DNA of 64,000 nucleotides from Xanthomonas bromi (GTDB taxonomy: Bacteria > Pseudomonadota > Gammaproteobacteria > Xanthomonadales > Xanthomonadaceae): contig NZ_FLTX01000003.1 in NCBI RefSeq assembly GCF_900092025.1, positions 124,001-188,000 on the forward strand, given 5' to 3'. How positions within the stretch are numbered: the first letter of the stretch is position 1; each line of letters starts with the position of its first letter. This document shows positions 37,610 through 46,420 of this stretch, in pieces. A model generated the notes under the pieces. That model made no database searches. It had not been told where the DNA came from and was given only the letters and a program-made list of their open reading frames with translations. The translations under genes and the position numbers were made by a program.

Positions 37610-37813
37610 CTCGAGCAGGTGCGCGAAGTGCTGCTGTTGCCGTTAGTCGATGCGTGTGTGGACGTGCAGGACGCGCTGGCCGAGGCCTTGTTCTGGCTGG
37701 CGGCGCACGCGGGTGCGGCGCAGAACGATTTCATGGAGGCGATCCAGACCCTGCGCCAGTAATGCGAACCGATCACCGAGCGGTTTCGCGTGCATCTGGC
37801 CCAGGCGTGGCAG
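37610..37813 (+). pseudogene. Decayed N-terminal copy of a DUF1631 gene
   Basis: In one frame this stretch encodes 68 positions that align without any gap to residues about 19-86 of the intact DUF1631 protein just downstream. Both begin LEQ, share LF at alignment positions 27-28, AGA at 34-36, Q38, F41, LR at 48-49 and F59, and end WQ. About 19 positions are identical. Position 51 is a TAA stop at 37760-37762 and no further match is seen after 37813. It is best read as a remnant of a second DUF1631 paralogue or of a partial duplication. Confidence 0.65.
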
Positions 37814-38083
37814 GGAAGGCGTGGTGGCTCGCGTGGAAGAGCCCGCCAAACGAAAGCCTTAACCCACGCGGGAAGAGAATGTTGGCAAACAAGCTCCACC
37901 GCGATCCAGCGAGCTAGGATGGCTGCTTGACACGCAAACCCGGGCGGTCTCAATTAAAGTGAGAAATGAGTCACACTTAACAAGCGAGCGGACCGCCTAC
38001 CATGCAAAAGCGGAATTTGGGGCCGCGTCTGCTTTTCCTCGTTTGAAAATTTTCACGCCTGCAGAGGCGGGGAGCCTTTGCGC
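37814..38083. other. Upstream region of the DUF1631 gene
   Basis: After the decayed fragment no gene is present until 38084. Around 37955-37980 the sequence turns AT-richer (AATTAAAGTGAG, then TCACACTTAAC), a local departure from the surrounding GC content and a likely promoter region for the DUF1631 gene. Confidence 0.4.
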
Positions 38084-40450
38084 ATGACTTTTCAGCCCAG
38101 TCCGTCGGGACACCCGGGCCGTGACCAACGCTTGCTCGAACAGGCGCATGACGTGTTCGTGCCTGCGCTCGCGCAGGTGTTTGCTGCCGCAGTCGCGCAT
38201 TTCGACGATGTGCTGTTCGACCGTGCCGAATCCGCTGGTGCGTCGCAGTTGCTGTTTCTCGATGGCATGCGCGAACTGCGCCGCAAGCGCGAAGAGGTTG
38301 GCAGCCAGTTCCACCAACAGCTGGAAGACGGCTGGCAGGCGCTGGTGCTCGGCACGCCGTTGTCGGCCGAGGTGGTGCTGGCTGGCGAAATGGGCAGCGG
38401 CCCGCTGAGTCTGGTGCCCGAGCATGTGCTGGAATCGCGGCTGGCGGTGCGCAATCTGGCCACCGTGTTGTTGCGCGATTTCAAGCAGGTGCTGGCGCGG
38501 GTCGACCGCCGCCTGGGCTGGATCGCCGGTGGGCTCGACTTGATGGCCGATACCAACCCGATTGGCCCGGAACACCTGGGCGTGGCGATCCACGAAGCCT
38601 TCGCCATCTGCGACCTGGCACCGGAAGTGCGTCTGGTGCTGATCAAATTGTGCGAGCGCGATCTGGCCGAGCCTATCGGCAAGCTGTACGCACGTCTGGA
38701 CGAGACCCTGGCCAAGGCCGGGGTGATGCCGGAGATGTCGCCGGCCAAGCGCGCGCAGCCACGCATGCCGCCGCGTGGCGACACGCCCGAGGCGCGCACC
38801 CAGGCGCGGCCCCAGGCGCGGCCCCAGGGCGGTCAGCCTGAAATGGGCGACGACGATCAGGCCGATCAGTACGCACCGGCCTGGGCCAACCGGTTTCTGG
38901 ACCGCTGGGCGCACAGCCGCGGCCGCATGCAGGCCGCGAGCCAGCGCGGCCATGCCGATGACGGCAGTGCTGGCGGCATGGACGGCGAGGCCGATCATCC
39001 GGGCGGTAGCCAGGGCATGCTGCTCGAAGCGCTGCACGAGTTGCTGCAGCAGACCCGCAGCGTGCGCGACACCGCAGCGTCCGCAGCAACGGTCGCGGTA
39101 GGTCAGCAACGCCCGTTGAGCCAGCGCGAAATGATGTCGGTGCTGTCGCTGCTGCAGGCCACGCCCAGCGCGACGCTGCAGGCGGCCATCGGCGACGACG
39201 ACGAATCGCTGGCGCAGCGTTTGAAGAACGAAGTGCTGTCCAGCGCCACGCGGCTGGGCGTGGACCCGGCCACCGCAAAACTCGATCCGATGGACGAAGA
39301 TGCCATCGACCTGGTGGGCATGTTGTTCGACGTGATGCTGGAAGAGCGCGATCTGGAAAATCGTTCGCGCGACACGATCAGCCGCCTGGTGGTGCCGTTC
39401 GTCAAGGTCGCACTGCTGGACCGCAAGATGTTCGTGCAGAAGAGCCACCCCGCGCGACGCCTGCTCAACTCGCTGGCCGAAGCCTGCGAAGGCAACAACG
39501 GCGACAGCGCTGCCGAGCGCGTGCTGATGGGCAAGGTCGAAGAAATCGTCGACCGCTTGGTCGCCGAATTCAACGAGAACCTGGCGATCTTTCTCACCCT
39601 GGAAGAAGAATTCCGCGACTTCCTGTCGCAGCACCGGCGCCGGGTGGAAATTGCCGAGCGTCGTGCCACCGAAACGCAGCGCGGGCAGGAAAAGCTCGAA
39701 CTGGCCCGCAGCCGTGCGCTGGCGGAGCTGGAACAGCGCGCGCCCGAAGGCGCGGGCCTGCCCAAGGCGGTGGACGATTTCCTGCGCCAGCCCTGGCTGC
39801 ATCATCTGACCATGGCGATCCTGCGCGACGGCGACGAAGGTCCCGGCACCATCGAGGCGCTGGCACTGGCCGACGGCGTGTTGGAAGAGTTGGCCGAAGC
39901 GCGCCGCCATATCGTCGGCAAGCCCTGGCTGCAAGTCTGGCAGCCGGCGTTGCACCGCGCGTTCGCCAGCATCGGCCTGCACGGCGATGCGGTGATCGTG
40001 GCGATCACTGCCTTGCACGACACCTTGCAGGCGATTGCCGAGGCGCGCCCGGAACTGGAAAAGTCCTTGCCGGAACTGCCCCAGGTCAATCTGCCGCCAC
40101 CGGCCGCAGAAAGCGTCAGCGTGGTGCTCGGCGCCGAAGCGATGGCGCAGAGCATCGACAGCGCCGATGCCGAACGTTTTCGCGCGATGGAGAGCGGCAC
40201 CTGGCTGGATTTCGTCGACAAGGACGGCAAGGTACAGGCCGGCAAGCTGTCGTGGGTGAGTCCGATTTCCCAGCGTCTGCTGTTCGTCAATCGGCGTGGC
40301 GTGCGCTTCTGCGTTGCTTCGCCGGAAGAGCTGGCGGTGATGGTGCGCCTGGGCCGCCTGCGCGAGCACATCAACGACGGCGCCTTCGACAGCGCGATGC
40401 AAGGCGTGATCGACCGCCTGGACCCGCTGCACAACACTACGGTGCATTGA
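38084..40450 (+). CDS. DUF1631 family protein
   Basis: The product is 788 residues with GGGGAG eight bases before ATG 38084. It is a soluble, helix-rich protein. The N-terminal part (about 15-250) is predicted helical bundles. A low-complexity linker of Pro/Arg/Gln with short tandem repeats (RPQARPQ, about 240-255) follows. The C-terminal half (about 330-788) includes ATRLGVDPATAKLDPMDEDA and KVALLDRKMFVQKSHPARRL, the most conserved DUF1631 stretch, and ends in a PilZ-like segment (KLSWVSPISQRLLFVNRRG). Members are encoded in Xanthomonadaceae and pseudomonads. The PilZ-like end suggests possible c-di-GMP binding, which is inference. Confidence 0.85.
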   Translation: MTFQPSPSGHPGRDQRLLEQAHDVFVPALAQVFAAAVAHFDDVLFDRAESAGASQLLFLDGMRELRRKREEVGSQFHQQLEDGWQALVLGTPLSAEVVLAGEMGSGPLSLVPEHVLESRLAVRNLATVLLRDFKQVLARVDRRLGWIAGGLDLMADTNPIGPEHLGVAIHEAFAICDLAPEVRLVLIKLCERDLAEPIGKLYARLDETLAKAGVMPEMSPAKRAQPRMPPRGDTPEARTQARPQARPQGGQPEMGDDDQADQYAPAWANRFLDRWAHSRGRMQAASQRGHADDGSAGGMDGEADHPGGSQGMLLEALHELLQQTRSVRDTAASAATVAVGQQRPLSQREMMSVLSLLQATPSATLQAAIGDDDESLAQRLKNEVLSSATRLGVDPATAKLDPMDEDAIDLVGMLFDVMLEERDLENRSRDTISRLVVPFVKVALLDRKMFVQKSHPARRLLNSLAEACEGNNGDSAAERVLMGKVEEIVDRLVAEFNENLAIFLTLEEEFRDFLSQHRRRVEIAERRATETQRGQEKLELARSRALAELEQRAPEGAGLPKAVDDFLRQPWLHHLTMAILRDGDEGPGTIEALALADGVLEELAEARRHIVGKPWLQVWQPALHRAFASIGLHGDAVIVAITALHDTLQAIAEARPELEKSLPELPQVNLPPPAAESVSVVLGAEAMAQSIDSADAERFRAMESGTWLDFVDKDGKVQAGKLSWVSPISQRLLFVNRRGVRFCVASPEELAVMVRLGRLREHINDGAFDSAMQGVIDRLDPLHNTTVH

Positions 40451-40938
40451 GCCAGCCAGCGCGCGTGTGCAGCCGCAAGGGTGCGCGTTAGCGGTTGGGA
40501 AGCGCGTTCCGTGTCGAAACGCTTTGTGGCCTTCATGCCCAGGCCGGCGATTGTTTTCTAACGAGCCGTTGCGGCCGCGCGATCATTGCGCTGTGGGATA
40601 GGGCGGTCACGCGTGCGGTGTAATGGGTGAGTTCGAGCAGGTTCGCCGGCGACGTACCTGATCTGCGCGTGGTGCCGCTGTCGTGCCGGTCCGTCTGCGT
40701 GAAACAGGCACGACGTCGCTCGTTCAGGGCGATTCGGCCCGGCGCTGGGCGAAGCTGCGGGACTCTCGTCATCCTGCACCAAGTGCCCCGTTGCGAGCGA
40801 CACTTGCGGCAGCGATGGATAAGCGCGCCCAACGTCGGCGTCAGCGCCTGGACGGCGAATGACCTGCGGCGTCGCCACCGGCGCGCGTGCCGCGCTCTGC
40901 CGGCATCGCCGCGACCGGGTCCAAGACCGGAGCAACAC
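40451..40938. other. Intergenic region, no gene recognised
   Basis: About 490 bp between the DUF1631 gene and the pntAA remnant. Open frames here do not resemble known proteins. Given the decay on its right, part of it may be old operon upstream sequence. Confidence 0.35.
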
Positions 40939-41394
40939 ATGGCTGTGCAGGTGCTGAAAGAATGGGCCGATGGCGACCGCTGCGTGGCTGCGACGTTGGA
41001 CACGGGCAAGAATTGGTCGCGCTCGGCGCCAGCGCGGGGATCGAGCCGGAAGCCGGCCGTGCCAACAGCATGGACAACGATGCGTATTTGCAGGCCGGTG
41101 TGGTGGTGTGCGTGTAGGTGCCGCCCATCGACACATGAAAAATCGTGACACCGAGATGGCGCGCGGTAGGCGCGCCTGCAGCGTGATCGTGGATCTGGCG
41201 GAAGAAACCGATGGCAATTGTGCGACCACCCGCCCGGCGAGACGTACGATCTCGACGGTGGGGTCATCGCCGGCCCGCTCCATCTGGCCAGCCAGGGCGC
41301 AGTGCGCGCCAGCGAGATGTTCGCGCGCAACGTGTACGCATTCGCCGCCTTATTGATCAAGGACGGCGCGTTGATCGTCGATTGGGACGAATGA
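40939..41394 (+). pseudogene. pntAA: Remnant of NAD(P) transhydrogenase alpha subunit part 1
   Basis: The left end keeps a start with a ribosome site and MAVQVLKEWADGDRCVAAT, then after a one-base slip LVALGASAGIEPEAG and DAYLQAGVVV, which is the N-terminus of PntAA (usually ERRVA..T and YLQAGA). The right end, about 41180-41394, encodes VIVDLAEETDGNC, then after another slip PGETYDLDGGVIAGPLHLAS and ASEMFARNVYAFAALLIKDG to a stop after DWDE, the typical PntAA C-terminus. The middle, about 250 codons with the NAD site, is gone. The gene cannot make a working subunit. Confidence 0.75.
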
Positions 41395-42015
41395 GTTGCT
41401 GGTCAACGCACGGTAGTCGGCGCAGGCAGCGAGCAGGACTTAGGGCGACTCACGAAACCTCGCGAGCGTTCGTCAGGTGGGTACGTGCCGCGTGCGGGAA
41501 CCGGAGTGTCCAAGTGGTACATGCCGATTCCGAGTACCGACCGCGCCTGCCTGCCGGCCGCACAGTCGTTGCGTTAGATGCTCTTCGGCATAGCAGAACA
41601 CACGGCGCGAGCAATCATCCGAACACGGTCCACGGCGCCTGGTGAAGTGATATCAAGCCGGTGCGGATGACTTGCCCGCAACCCGGTGGGGATTGTCGCG
41701 GGTGGTTATTTCCTAGTGCGCGTTGCAATCAATGACGCGCTGGAATCATCGACGCCCACACGTTCTGTCGGCATGTGTGTTGGTTGCTCGGACGTCTTGC
41801 AACTGGTTGTGTGACCGGAGTTACGCGGCGTCGCGCGCGCAGCGCGCGCAAGATAAGAGCGGCACGCAGTCGGCGCATGGCCGCACGCAGTGGGTAGTGC
41901 GCTGCACGATGCAAGCCTGACGCCTGATGGATGGCAACCGTCCACAACCGCAATACGCGGTGCTTGATCGATCACAGCGGCACGCCATCTGCGCCGCAGC
42001 GCTTCCGCGCAAACC
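41395..42015. other. Intergenic region, no gene recognised
   Basis: About 620 bp between the pntAA remnant and the DUF3106 gene stop. No coding frame, repeat or RNA gene could be recognised. It may be eroded sequence left from rearrangement of the pnt locus. Confidence 0.35.
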
Positions 42016-42513
42016 TCAGTCCTCGACTGGCGGATGCTCGCGCAACCAGGTGCTACGTTCGGCCGGGGTCATCTTCTGCCAGCGCTGCTGCAGTTCGTTG
42101 CGCTGTTGCGGGTTGAGCGTGCGCATGCGGTCGAACAAGGCCTTGGCCTCGCGGCGTTGCTCCGGGGTCATGTTGCGGAAGCGATCCATGCCGGCCTTGG
42201 CCTGCTTGCGCTGCTCGGGTGTCATGTCCAGCCAGCGGCGGGCGTGCCGGTACATCCTGGGGCGTTCTTCGGGCACGTCGTTCCAGCGCTCGCGCAGCGC
42301 ATCGATCATGACCTGGCGTTGCTGCTGGGTCAGCTGATCCCACTCCGGCATTGGGGTCGCGTCGCGCGGGCCCTGGCCGCGTGGGCCAGGCCCGTCCACG
42401 GGCGCGCCCGACGGAGTTGCGGGTGGGCGGTCCTGGGCCAGCACCAAGGCGCACGGCCCAGCGCATAGCAGCAAGGTCAACAACAGGCGGGTGGTGTGGG
42501 TCATCGTGCTCAT
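42016..42513 (-). CDS. Secreted DUF3106 protein
   Basis: The product is 165 residues. ATG 42513 overlaps the upstream gene's stop by four bases (ATGA). A signal peptide (RLLLTLLLCAGPCALVLAQD) is followed by a Pro/Gly linker and then repeated helical units built on the pattern MTPEQRxxxxxxxxRxxx: DQLTQQQRQVMIDAL, DMTPEQRKQAKAGMDRF, NMTPEQRREAKALFDRM and KMTPAERSTWLREH. This is the DUF3106 repeat family, which resembles CpxP/Spy-like periplasmic helix proteins. It is the last gene of a sigma-factor operon, so it may be an envelope-stress output or a signal-sensing partner. Confidence 0.8.
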   Translation of the reverse strand: MSTMTHTTRLLLTLLLCAGPCALVLAQDRPPATPSGAPVDGPGPRGQGPRDATPMPEWDQLTQQQRQVMIDALRERWNDVPEERPRMYRHARRWLDMTPEQRKQAKAGMDRFRNMTPEQRREAKALFDRMRTLNPQQRNELQQRWQKMTPAERSTWLREHPPVED

Positions 42514-42860
42514 TCCATGGCCAGGGCGGTGTCGGACCCGAGCCAGACGTAGAGGTCCGGGTTCTGGGTGAGCAGGTCGTCGGTATCGGTGGTGGCGCCG
42601 CTGCTGGCAACCACCTGGGGCGGGGCGGCGCCGGACGGGGCGCTCTCGCCTGGGGGCAGCTGCAGGCCGATGCCGATCGCCAGCACACCCGAGCACGCGG
42701 TGGCCAACCACCAATAGCCGCGCCGGCTGCGCGTGGTGGCCGATGCATGGCGGGACTGGCGCAGCCGCGCCAATGTCTGCGGCGGCAGGCTGCTCAGCGC
42801 AGTGGCGTGCAGCTGGCGCAGCTGCGCATCGAACTGGGCCGGATCGTGGGAGCGGTTCAC
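42510..42860 (-). CDS. Small membrane protein, candidate anti-sigma factor
   Basis: The product is 116 residues. The cytoplasmic N-terminal half (HDPAQFDAQLRQLHATALSS and LARLRQSRHA) is followed by one transmembrane helix (WLATACSGVLAIGIGLQL, about 50-67) and a short periplasmic tail ending DLYVWLGSDTALAME. It sits between an ECF sigma gene and DUF3106, overlapping both by four bases. Size, topology and place fit an anti-sigma factor, although the usual zinc-binding HxxxCxxC motif is absent. Assignment is by context. Confidence 0.6.
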   Translation of the reverse strand: MNRSHDPAQFDAQLRQLHATALSSLPPQTLARLRQSRHASATTRSRRGYWWLATACSGVLAIGIGLQLPPGESAPSGAAPPQVVASSGATTDTDDLLTQNPDLYVWLGSDTALAME

Positions 42861-43420
42861 AGGAAATCCTCAAACTGTTTTTGCAACGCGTCGCGGGCGC
42901 GCGACAGGTGGGTTTTGACCGAGCCTTTGGAGCAGCCCATCGCCTTGGCGGTGGTGGCCACATCCAGGTCTTCGAGCACGCGCAGGGTGAAGGCTTCGCG
43001 CTGGCGCGCAGGCAGTGTGCGCAATGCATCGACCAGCCGTTGGTAGGCCTGCTGATGCTGCTGTTCGCCGACTGGTCCCATGCCGGGGTCGGCCCAATCG
43101 ATGGGGCCTTCGTCATCGCTGCGCTCGGCCGGTGCCCAGAACTTCAGGCGAAAGCTGCGCCGGCGCTGCAGGTCGATGATGCGGCTGCGCAGGATGTTCC
43201 AGAACAGCGGAGTCCATTCCTCGGCCGGTCGCTCGCGGTAGCCGAGCAGCTTGACCATGGCGTCCTGCACCGCGTCCAGGGCATCTTCGCGGTGCCGCAA
43301 ACCGGCCTCGGCAAAGCGGAACGCACGCGGCCCGATACCGGCCAGGAAAGCGTCCAGCGAAACCGGCGCGGCGGTGGCCGGTGCGGCAGGTTTTGGATCG
43401 AAAGGAGTTCCCACCAGCAC
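42857..43420 (-). CDS. ECF RNA polymerase sigma factor
   Basis: The product is 187 residues from GTG 43420 with a GGAAG box seven bases upstream. Region 2 includes REDALDAVQDAMVKLLGY and WTPLFWNILRSRIIDLQRR. Region 4 is the helix-turn-helix LPARQREAFTLRVLEDLDVA, then MGCSKGSVKTHLSRAR. An acidic linker joins the two. The operon order sigma, small membrane protein, DUF3106 is found in Xanthomonadales. The stimulus is unknown. The start overlaps no other gene and the pntAB remnant diverges from it. Confidence 0.87.
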   Translation of the reverse strand: MLVGTPFDPKPAAPATAAPVSLDAFLAGIGPRAFRFAEAGLRHREDALDAVQDAMVKLLGYRERPAEEWTPLFWNILRSRIIDLQRRRSFRLKFWAPAERSDDEGPIDWADPGMGPVGEQQHQQAYQRLVDALRTLPARQREAFTLRVLEDLDVATTAKAMGCSKGSVKTHLSRARDALQKQFEDFL

Positions 43421-43533
43421 AGCGTAGCTTCCGCGGAGACGATACGAAGTCAACGGTTGGGGGGCGATCCGGTTGACATGGCCTGTGGATGGGCAGGATC
43501 GGCGGGCCGCACCCGCCAGTGGAGCGATCGACG

Positions 43534-43845
43534 ATGAGCGACGGGTTCGTAGCGCTGTACATCTTCATGCTGGCGGCCATCGCCGGCCACGTGATCATCT
43601 CGCGGGTGCCGGTGATCCTGCATACCCCGCTGATGTCCGGGTCCAATTTCATCCACGGCAGCCTGCTGATCGGCACGATGGTGGTGCCCGGTCACGCCGA
43701 TACGACGCTGGAAACGCATTGGGGGTTGTCGCAGTAGCGCTGGGCGCGGGCAACGCGGCGGGCGGCTACGTGGTCACCGAGCGCATGCTGGAGAGGTTCA
43801 AGTCGAGCAAGAAGCCGCCGGGCGGGGATAGGCTATTCACTTCTT
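43534..43845 (+). pseudogene. pntAB: NAD(P) transhydrogenase alpha subunit part 2, frameshifted
   Basis: The N-terminus MSDGFVALYIFMLAAIAGHV, then ISRVPVILHTPLMSGSNFIHG and VVPGHADTTLE, is the short membrane subunit PntAB. After ACGCTGGAAAC near 43710 the frame is lost (stop at 43735-43737). A shift of one base restores LGVVAVALGAGNAAGGYVVT and ERMLERFKSSKKP, the normal C-terminus. An undamaged gene would encode about 105 residues with three membrane helices. No pntB follows; the downstream sequence belongs to an oppositely oriented effector gene. Confidence 0.8.
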
Positions 43846-43859
43846 GCGTAGGGACACAC

Positions 43860-45385
43860 TTAGCGCGTCATCGACGGACCAGCCTGGGTGATGGCTTGTT
43901 GCGACTGCTCCAACGCCTGCTGCTGTTCGCGCGCCTGTGCCTGACTCTGGTTGGTTGCCTGTAGAGGATCGAACGACTGGGCCTCTGGCGTCTGCACGGC
44001 TTCCACGGTCGGCATATGGGCACGCTGGTGTGCCGGCTCATTGAGCGCACCCTGCACCACGAACACCTTCTCGCCACCGGCCAGCTGAGGTGTTGGGTTG
44101 TTGAGCACGACATGGTTCACCCGCGACAACCCTTCATCTTTTGCCAGCGCAAGCAGGCTGTCCGTCATGCGCTGGCTTGATGTGTCCCATTCCCTGCCAT
44201 GTTCGGTATCGAGCTTTTGCACCCCGCCTTTGATCTGTTGGTAAAGCGAGTGATCCGCATGGCCGGGGTCTGACGGAAGAAGCTGAGCCGATGGCACTGG
44301 CGATTGAGGATCACGTTCCCGCAACTCCTGTTCGAGTTCGCGTGCAGTGATGGGCGAGATATGCAGGTGCGTATTTTTGCTGTGTTGGAACAGGCCGGGC
44401 GCCGGTGGCTGCGTGCTGCTGTCGAGGTAGGGCATCGGGCGCGTATTGCTGCCCAGGTCGATGCCGTTTCGCTCCAGTATGTCTTCTTTAAATCCCAGAC
44501 GTCGCATGTCCAGAATCATCTGCTGTTCTGGCTCGCCGGGCTTTGGCTTGTTGTAGTGGCGCTCGTAGATGGCAGCTGTTCCAACCACCCACGGGCCGTA
44601 GTGGTTGGCGTAGTCGGACTGGCCCGTATGGCCGATGCGTGTGCTCTTGGCATCTTTATCGAAAAAGTTTGTCCCCATTGCCTCGACGTTGGCAGCAGTG
44701 ACGGGCATCGCCATATCTGCGTTCAACGTAAGGTTTGACTTGAGCGCGTAATTGAATTGCGGCATACCGCCAGTGCGATCAATGAAGTCGTGCATACGAC
44801 CTGGTGCTTCCCGATAAATATCTTCCAAGGAAGCATGGGGATTTGCTTGTTTCACCCTACTGACGGTTGCATTCCAGCCTGCAATTTCTGCATTTGCTTC
44901 ATCGCCCCGGTTGCTTGAAAGAACTTTCTCGGCTGCATCAGAATAGTTGTGCGTGGTCTTGGCTATCTGCACGCTGCGGCTTCGAACGCCTTACGGAAAG
45001 CAGCTGCGGTCGGACTGTACATGGCGTGTTGCAGTTCATGCCCCAGCACAAACGTCAGATCCCCCGAATCAAGCAACTTTCCACCAGGCCCATTGGAAAG
45101 CCTCGACAGCGGTAGCCGGATGGAATGCTCATCTGGTGTGAATGTTCCGCCGGCATTCGGGTCGGTCAGAGGTTTTAGGCTGAGCACGCGTTGCTTGGAG
45201 ACCGCGTCATTGAATTGGTCAAGCAAGACCGGCGACGCGGCAAGCACACCCTGTAAAAGGCGTAGAGCGCGCGCGATCATGAAGCGTCCGTTGTGCGCTG
45301 GTGTGGCTGCGACGCTAGTGGCATCCGGCACCAGGGTCAATCGCAAGGCCTCTGGCAGCCGTCGCATCACCGCCGCAAGCGGCAT
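43860..45385 (-). pseudogene. XVIPCD-type T4SS effector with metallopeptidase motif, frameshifted
   Basis: Reading right to left, the first frame (45385 to about 44975) encodes a domain with FVLGHELQHAMYSPTAAAF, i.e. an HExxH zinc-protease motif, and then stops at 44963. One base is missing near 44975; the second frame resumes QIAKTTHNYSDAAEKV and runs to 43860. Its C-terminal 120 residues carry the XVIPCD signature: HSLYQQIKGGVQKLD, SLLALAKDEGLSRVNHVVL, GEKVFVVQGALNEPAHQRA and a Gln-rich tail. XVIPCD proteins are antibacterial toxins delivered by the Xanthomonas VirB/D4 system. The 5' end overlaps a SymE-like frame and no immunity lipoprotein gene is adjacent. The intact protein would have about 508 residues. 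Confidence 0.75.
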
Positions 45386-45674
45386 GCCACACGTCGCACA
45401 CCTCGGCCGGTACCTCCACCGGCGGCAATACCTCCATCAGCAGTTGCCCTTCGCTGGCGGTGATGCGCAGCTTGGTGCCGGCAGCAAAGCCCGGTTGTTC
45501 CAGCCATGTGCCATTGAGGCGGATATGGGGTACGTGCTGGTCGCCGGCGTGGTCGTGGGCACCGGGGTAATGGGTGTCGCTGACGGTGCATTGGCGCGGG
45601 CGGCGGGCGCGGCGAGAGCGGGAGCACAGCCTGCCGGGGCCTTGCGGGAAGGCGTCCGGGTCGTGCGACTGCAT
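45315..45674 (-). CDS. SymE-like toxin family protein
   Basis: The product is up to 119 residues from ATG 45674; start uncertain. The middle part, VPHIRLNGTWLEQPGF and GTKLRITASEGQLLMEVLP, matches the SymE core (xIRLxGxWLxxAGFxxG, strand, LxLEVL). E. coli SymE is an SOS-induced toxin controlled by an antisense RNA. The N-terminus is Arg-rich (RLCSRSRRARRPRQCTV), as in Xanthomonas homologues. The last 30 or so residues overlap the effector reading frame and are probably read-through beyond a lost native stop. An antisense RNA was not identified. Confidence 0.5.
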   Translation of the reverse strand: MQSHDPDAFPQGPGRLCSRSRRARRPRQCTVSDTHYPGAHDHAGDQHVPHIRLNGTWLEQPGFAAGTKLRITASEGQLLMEVLPPVEVPAEVCDVWHAACGGDATAARGLAIDPGAGCH

Positions 45675-45715
45675 GGGGAGCAACTTGTATTTGGTCGGCC
45701 GCGACGTACACCGCT

Positions 45716-45967
45716 CGCAGGACACGCCGTGAACCCGTCCATGTGGGGGCTATATGCCGCATCCATGCCGCCAACGGTCCCGCAGTCGGCCAGGACACAC
45801 TCACCAGACAGTTTCCTAGCGGCTTGATTGAGATCTCTGCACGCCGACCAACTCGACGGGTCGTTGCTCGCTCACCGGCGCGGGACCCTTGGCGGCATGG
45901 GTCCGGTCAAGAAGCTTACATGGACGTACTTGCAGCGTGTCCCGCGATGATGGGCGGCAAGGGCCCT
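45716..45967. repeat. Dispersed intergenic repeat, copy 2
   Basis: This is the counterpart of 20303-20565. Shared blocks in the same order are CGCAGGACACGC, CCGTCCATG, TGCCGCCAACGGTCCCGCA, TTGCTCGCTCACC and TGCAGCGTGTCCCGCGATG. This copy keeps an additional GCTTACATGGACGTACT block before the last motif. It fills most of the gap between the SymE-like ORF and the membrane protein at 46001. Confidence 0.65.
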
Positions 45968-46000
45968 GCAGCAAACTAGCCGTGCTCTTCATCGCCTGAC

Positions 46001-46420
46001 TCAGCGCGCGGCCCACCAGGCCAGCACCAGCGCTGCGAAATAACACAGCAGATCGAATGCATTGGTGGCCAGTTGCAGCAGGGTCCAGGCCAGGCGTGGA
46101 CCCATTTTTTGCGCCGAGGTCCATGGGTCCAGGCCCAGTGGTCCACCCAGTTGCGCCGAGGCGATGCCCCAGTTGGTGCCGACGATGATCAGCGCCGTTG
46201 TCACCACGGCCACCCCGATGCGCAAACGGCCGGCGTGCAGGGTGCCCAGGCGCAGCATCCAGACGATCTCCAGCGCGGTGACCACGGCCATCCAGCCGGC
46301 CTGGTTGCCCAGGGCGAGTGCGATGAGCAGCCAGGCAATGAGGGCGGTGACGCATCCCAGCAGCAGGAGCGGGGGCCAGAGCCAGTGGGCAGTTCTGGCG
46401 GACGCGGTGGTGGGCGGCAT
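46001..46420 (-). CDS. Hypothetical inner-membrane protein
   Basis: The product is 139 residues from ATG 46420 with an AGGAG box. Four hydrophobic segments are visible: WPPLLLLGCVTALIAWLLI, AGWMAVVTALEIVWML, IGVAVVTTALIIVGTNW and ATNAFDLLCYFAALVLAWW. I recognise no family. It diverges from sufT and no other gene shares its transcript. A four-helix membrane protein of unknown function is all that can be said. Confidence 0.65.
   Translation of the reverse strand: MPPTTASARTAHWLWPPLLLLGCVTALIAWLLIALALGNQAGWMAVVTALEIVWMLRLGTLHAGRLRIGVAVVTTALIIVGTNWGIASAQLGGPLGLDPWTSAQKMGPRLAWTLLQLATNAFDLLCYFAALVLAWWAAR

Noticed and set aside
37501-37917. A 138-codon plus-strand frame overlapping the DUF1631 remnant
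   Set aside because: Its translation has no resemblance to a protein, whereas the neighbouring frame matches the DUF1631 N-terminus.
37997-40447. An 816-codon frame antisense to the DUF1631 gene
   Set aside because: The plus-strand frame has a ribosome site and family motifs; the minus frame is a shadow.
42510-42860. Zinc-binding anti-sigma (ZAS) domain in the protein next to the sigma factor
   Set aside because: No HxxxCxxC motif is present, so only the topology and context support an anti-sigma role.
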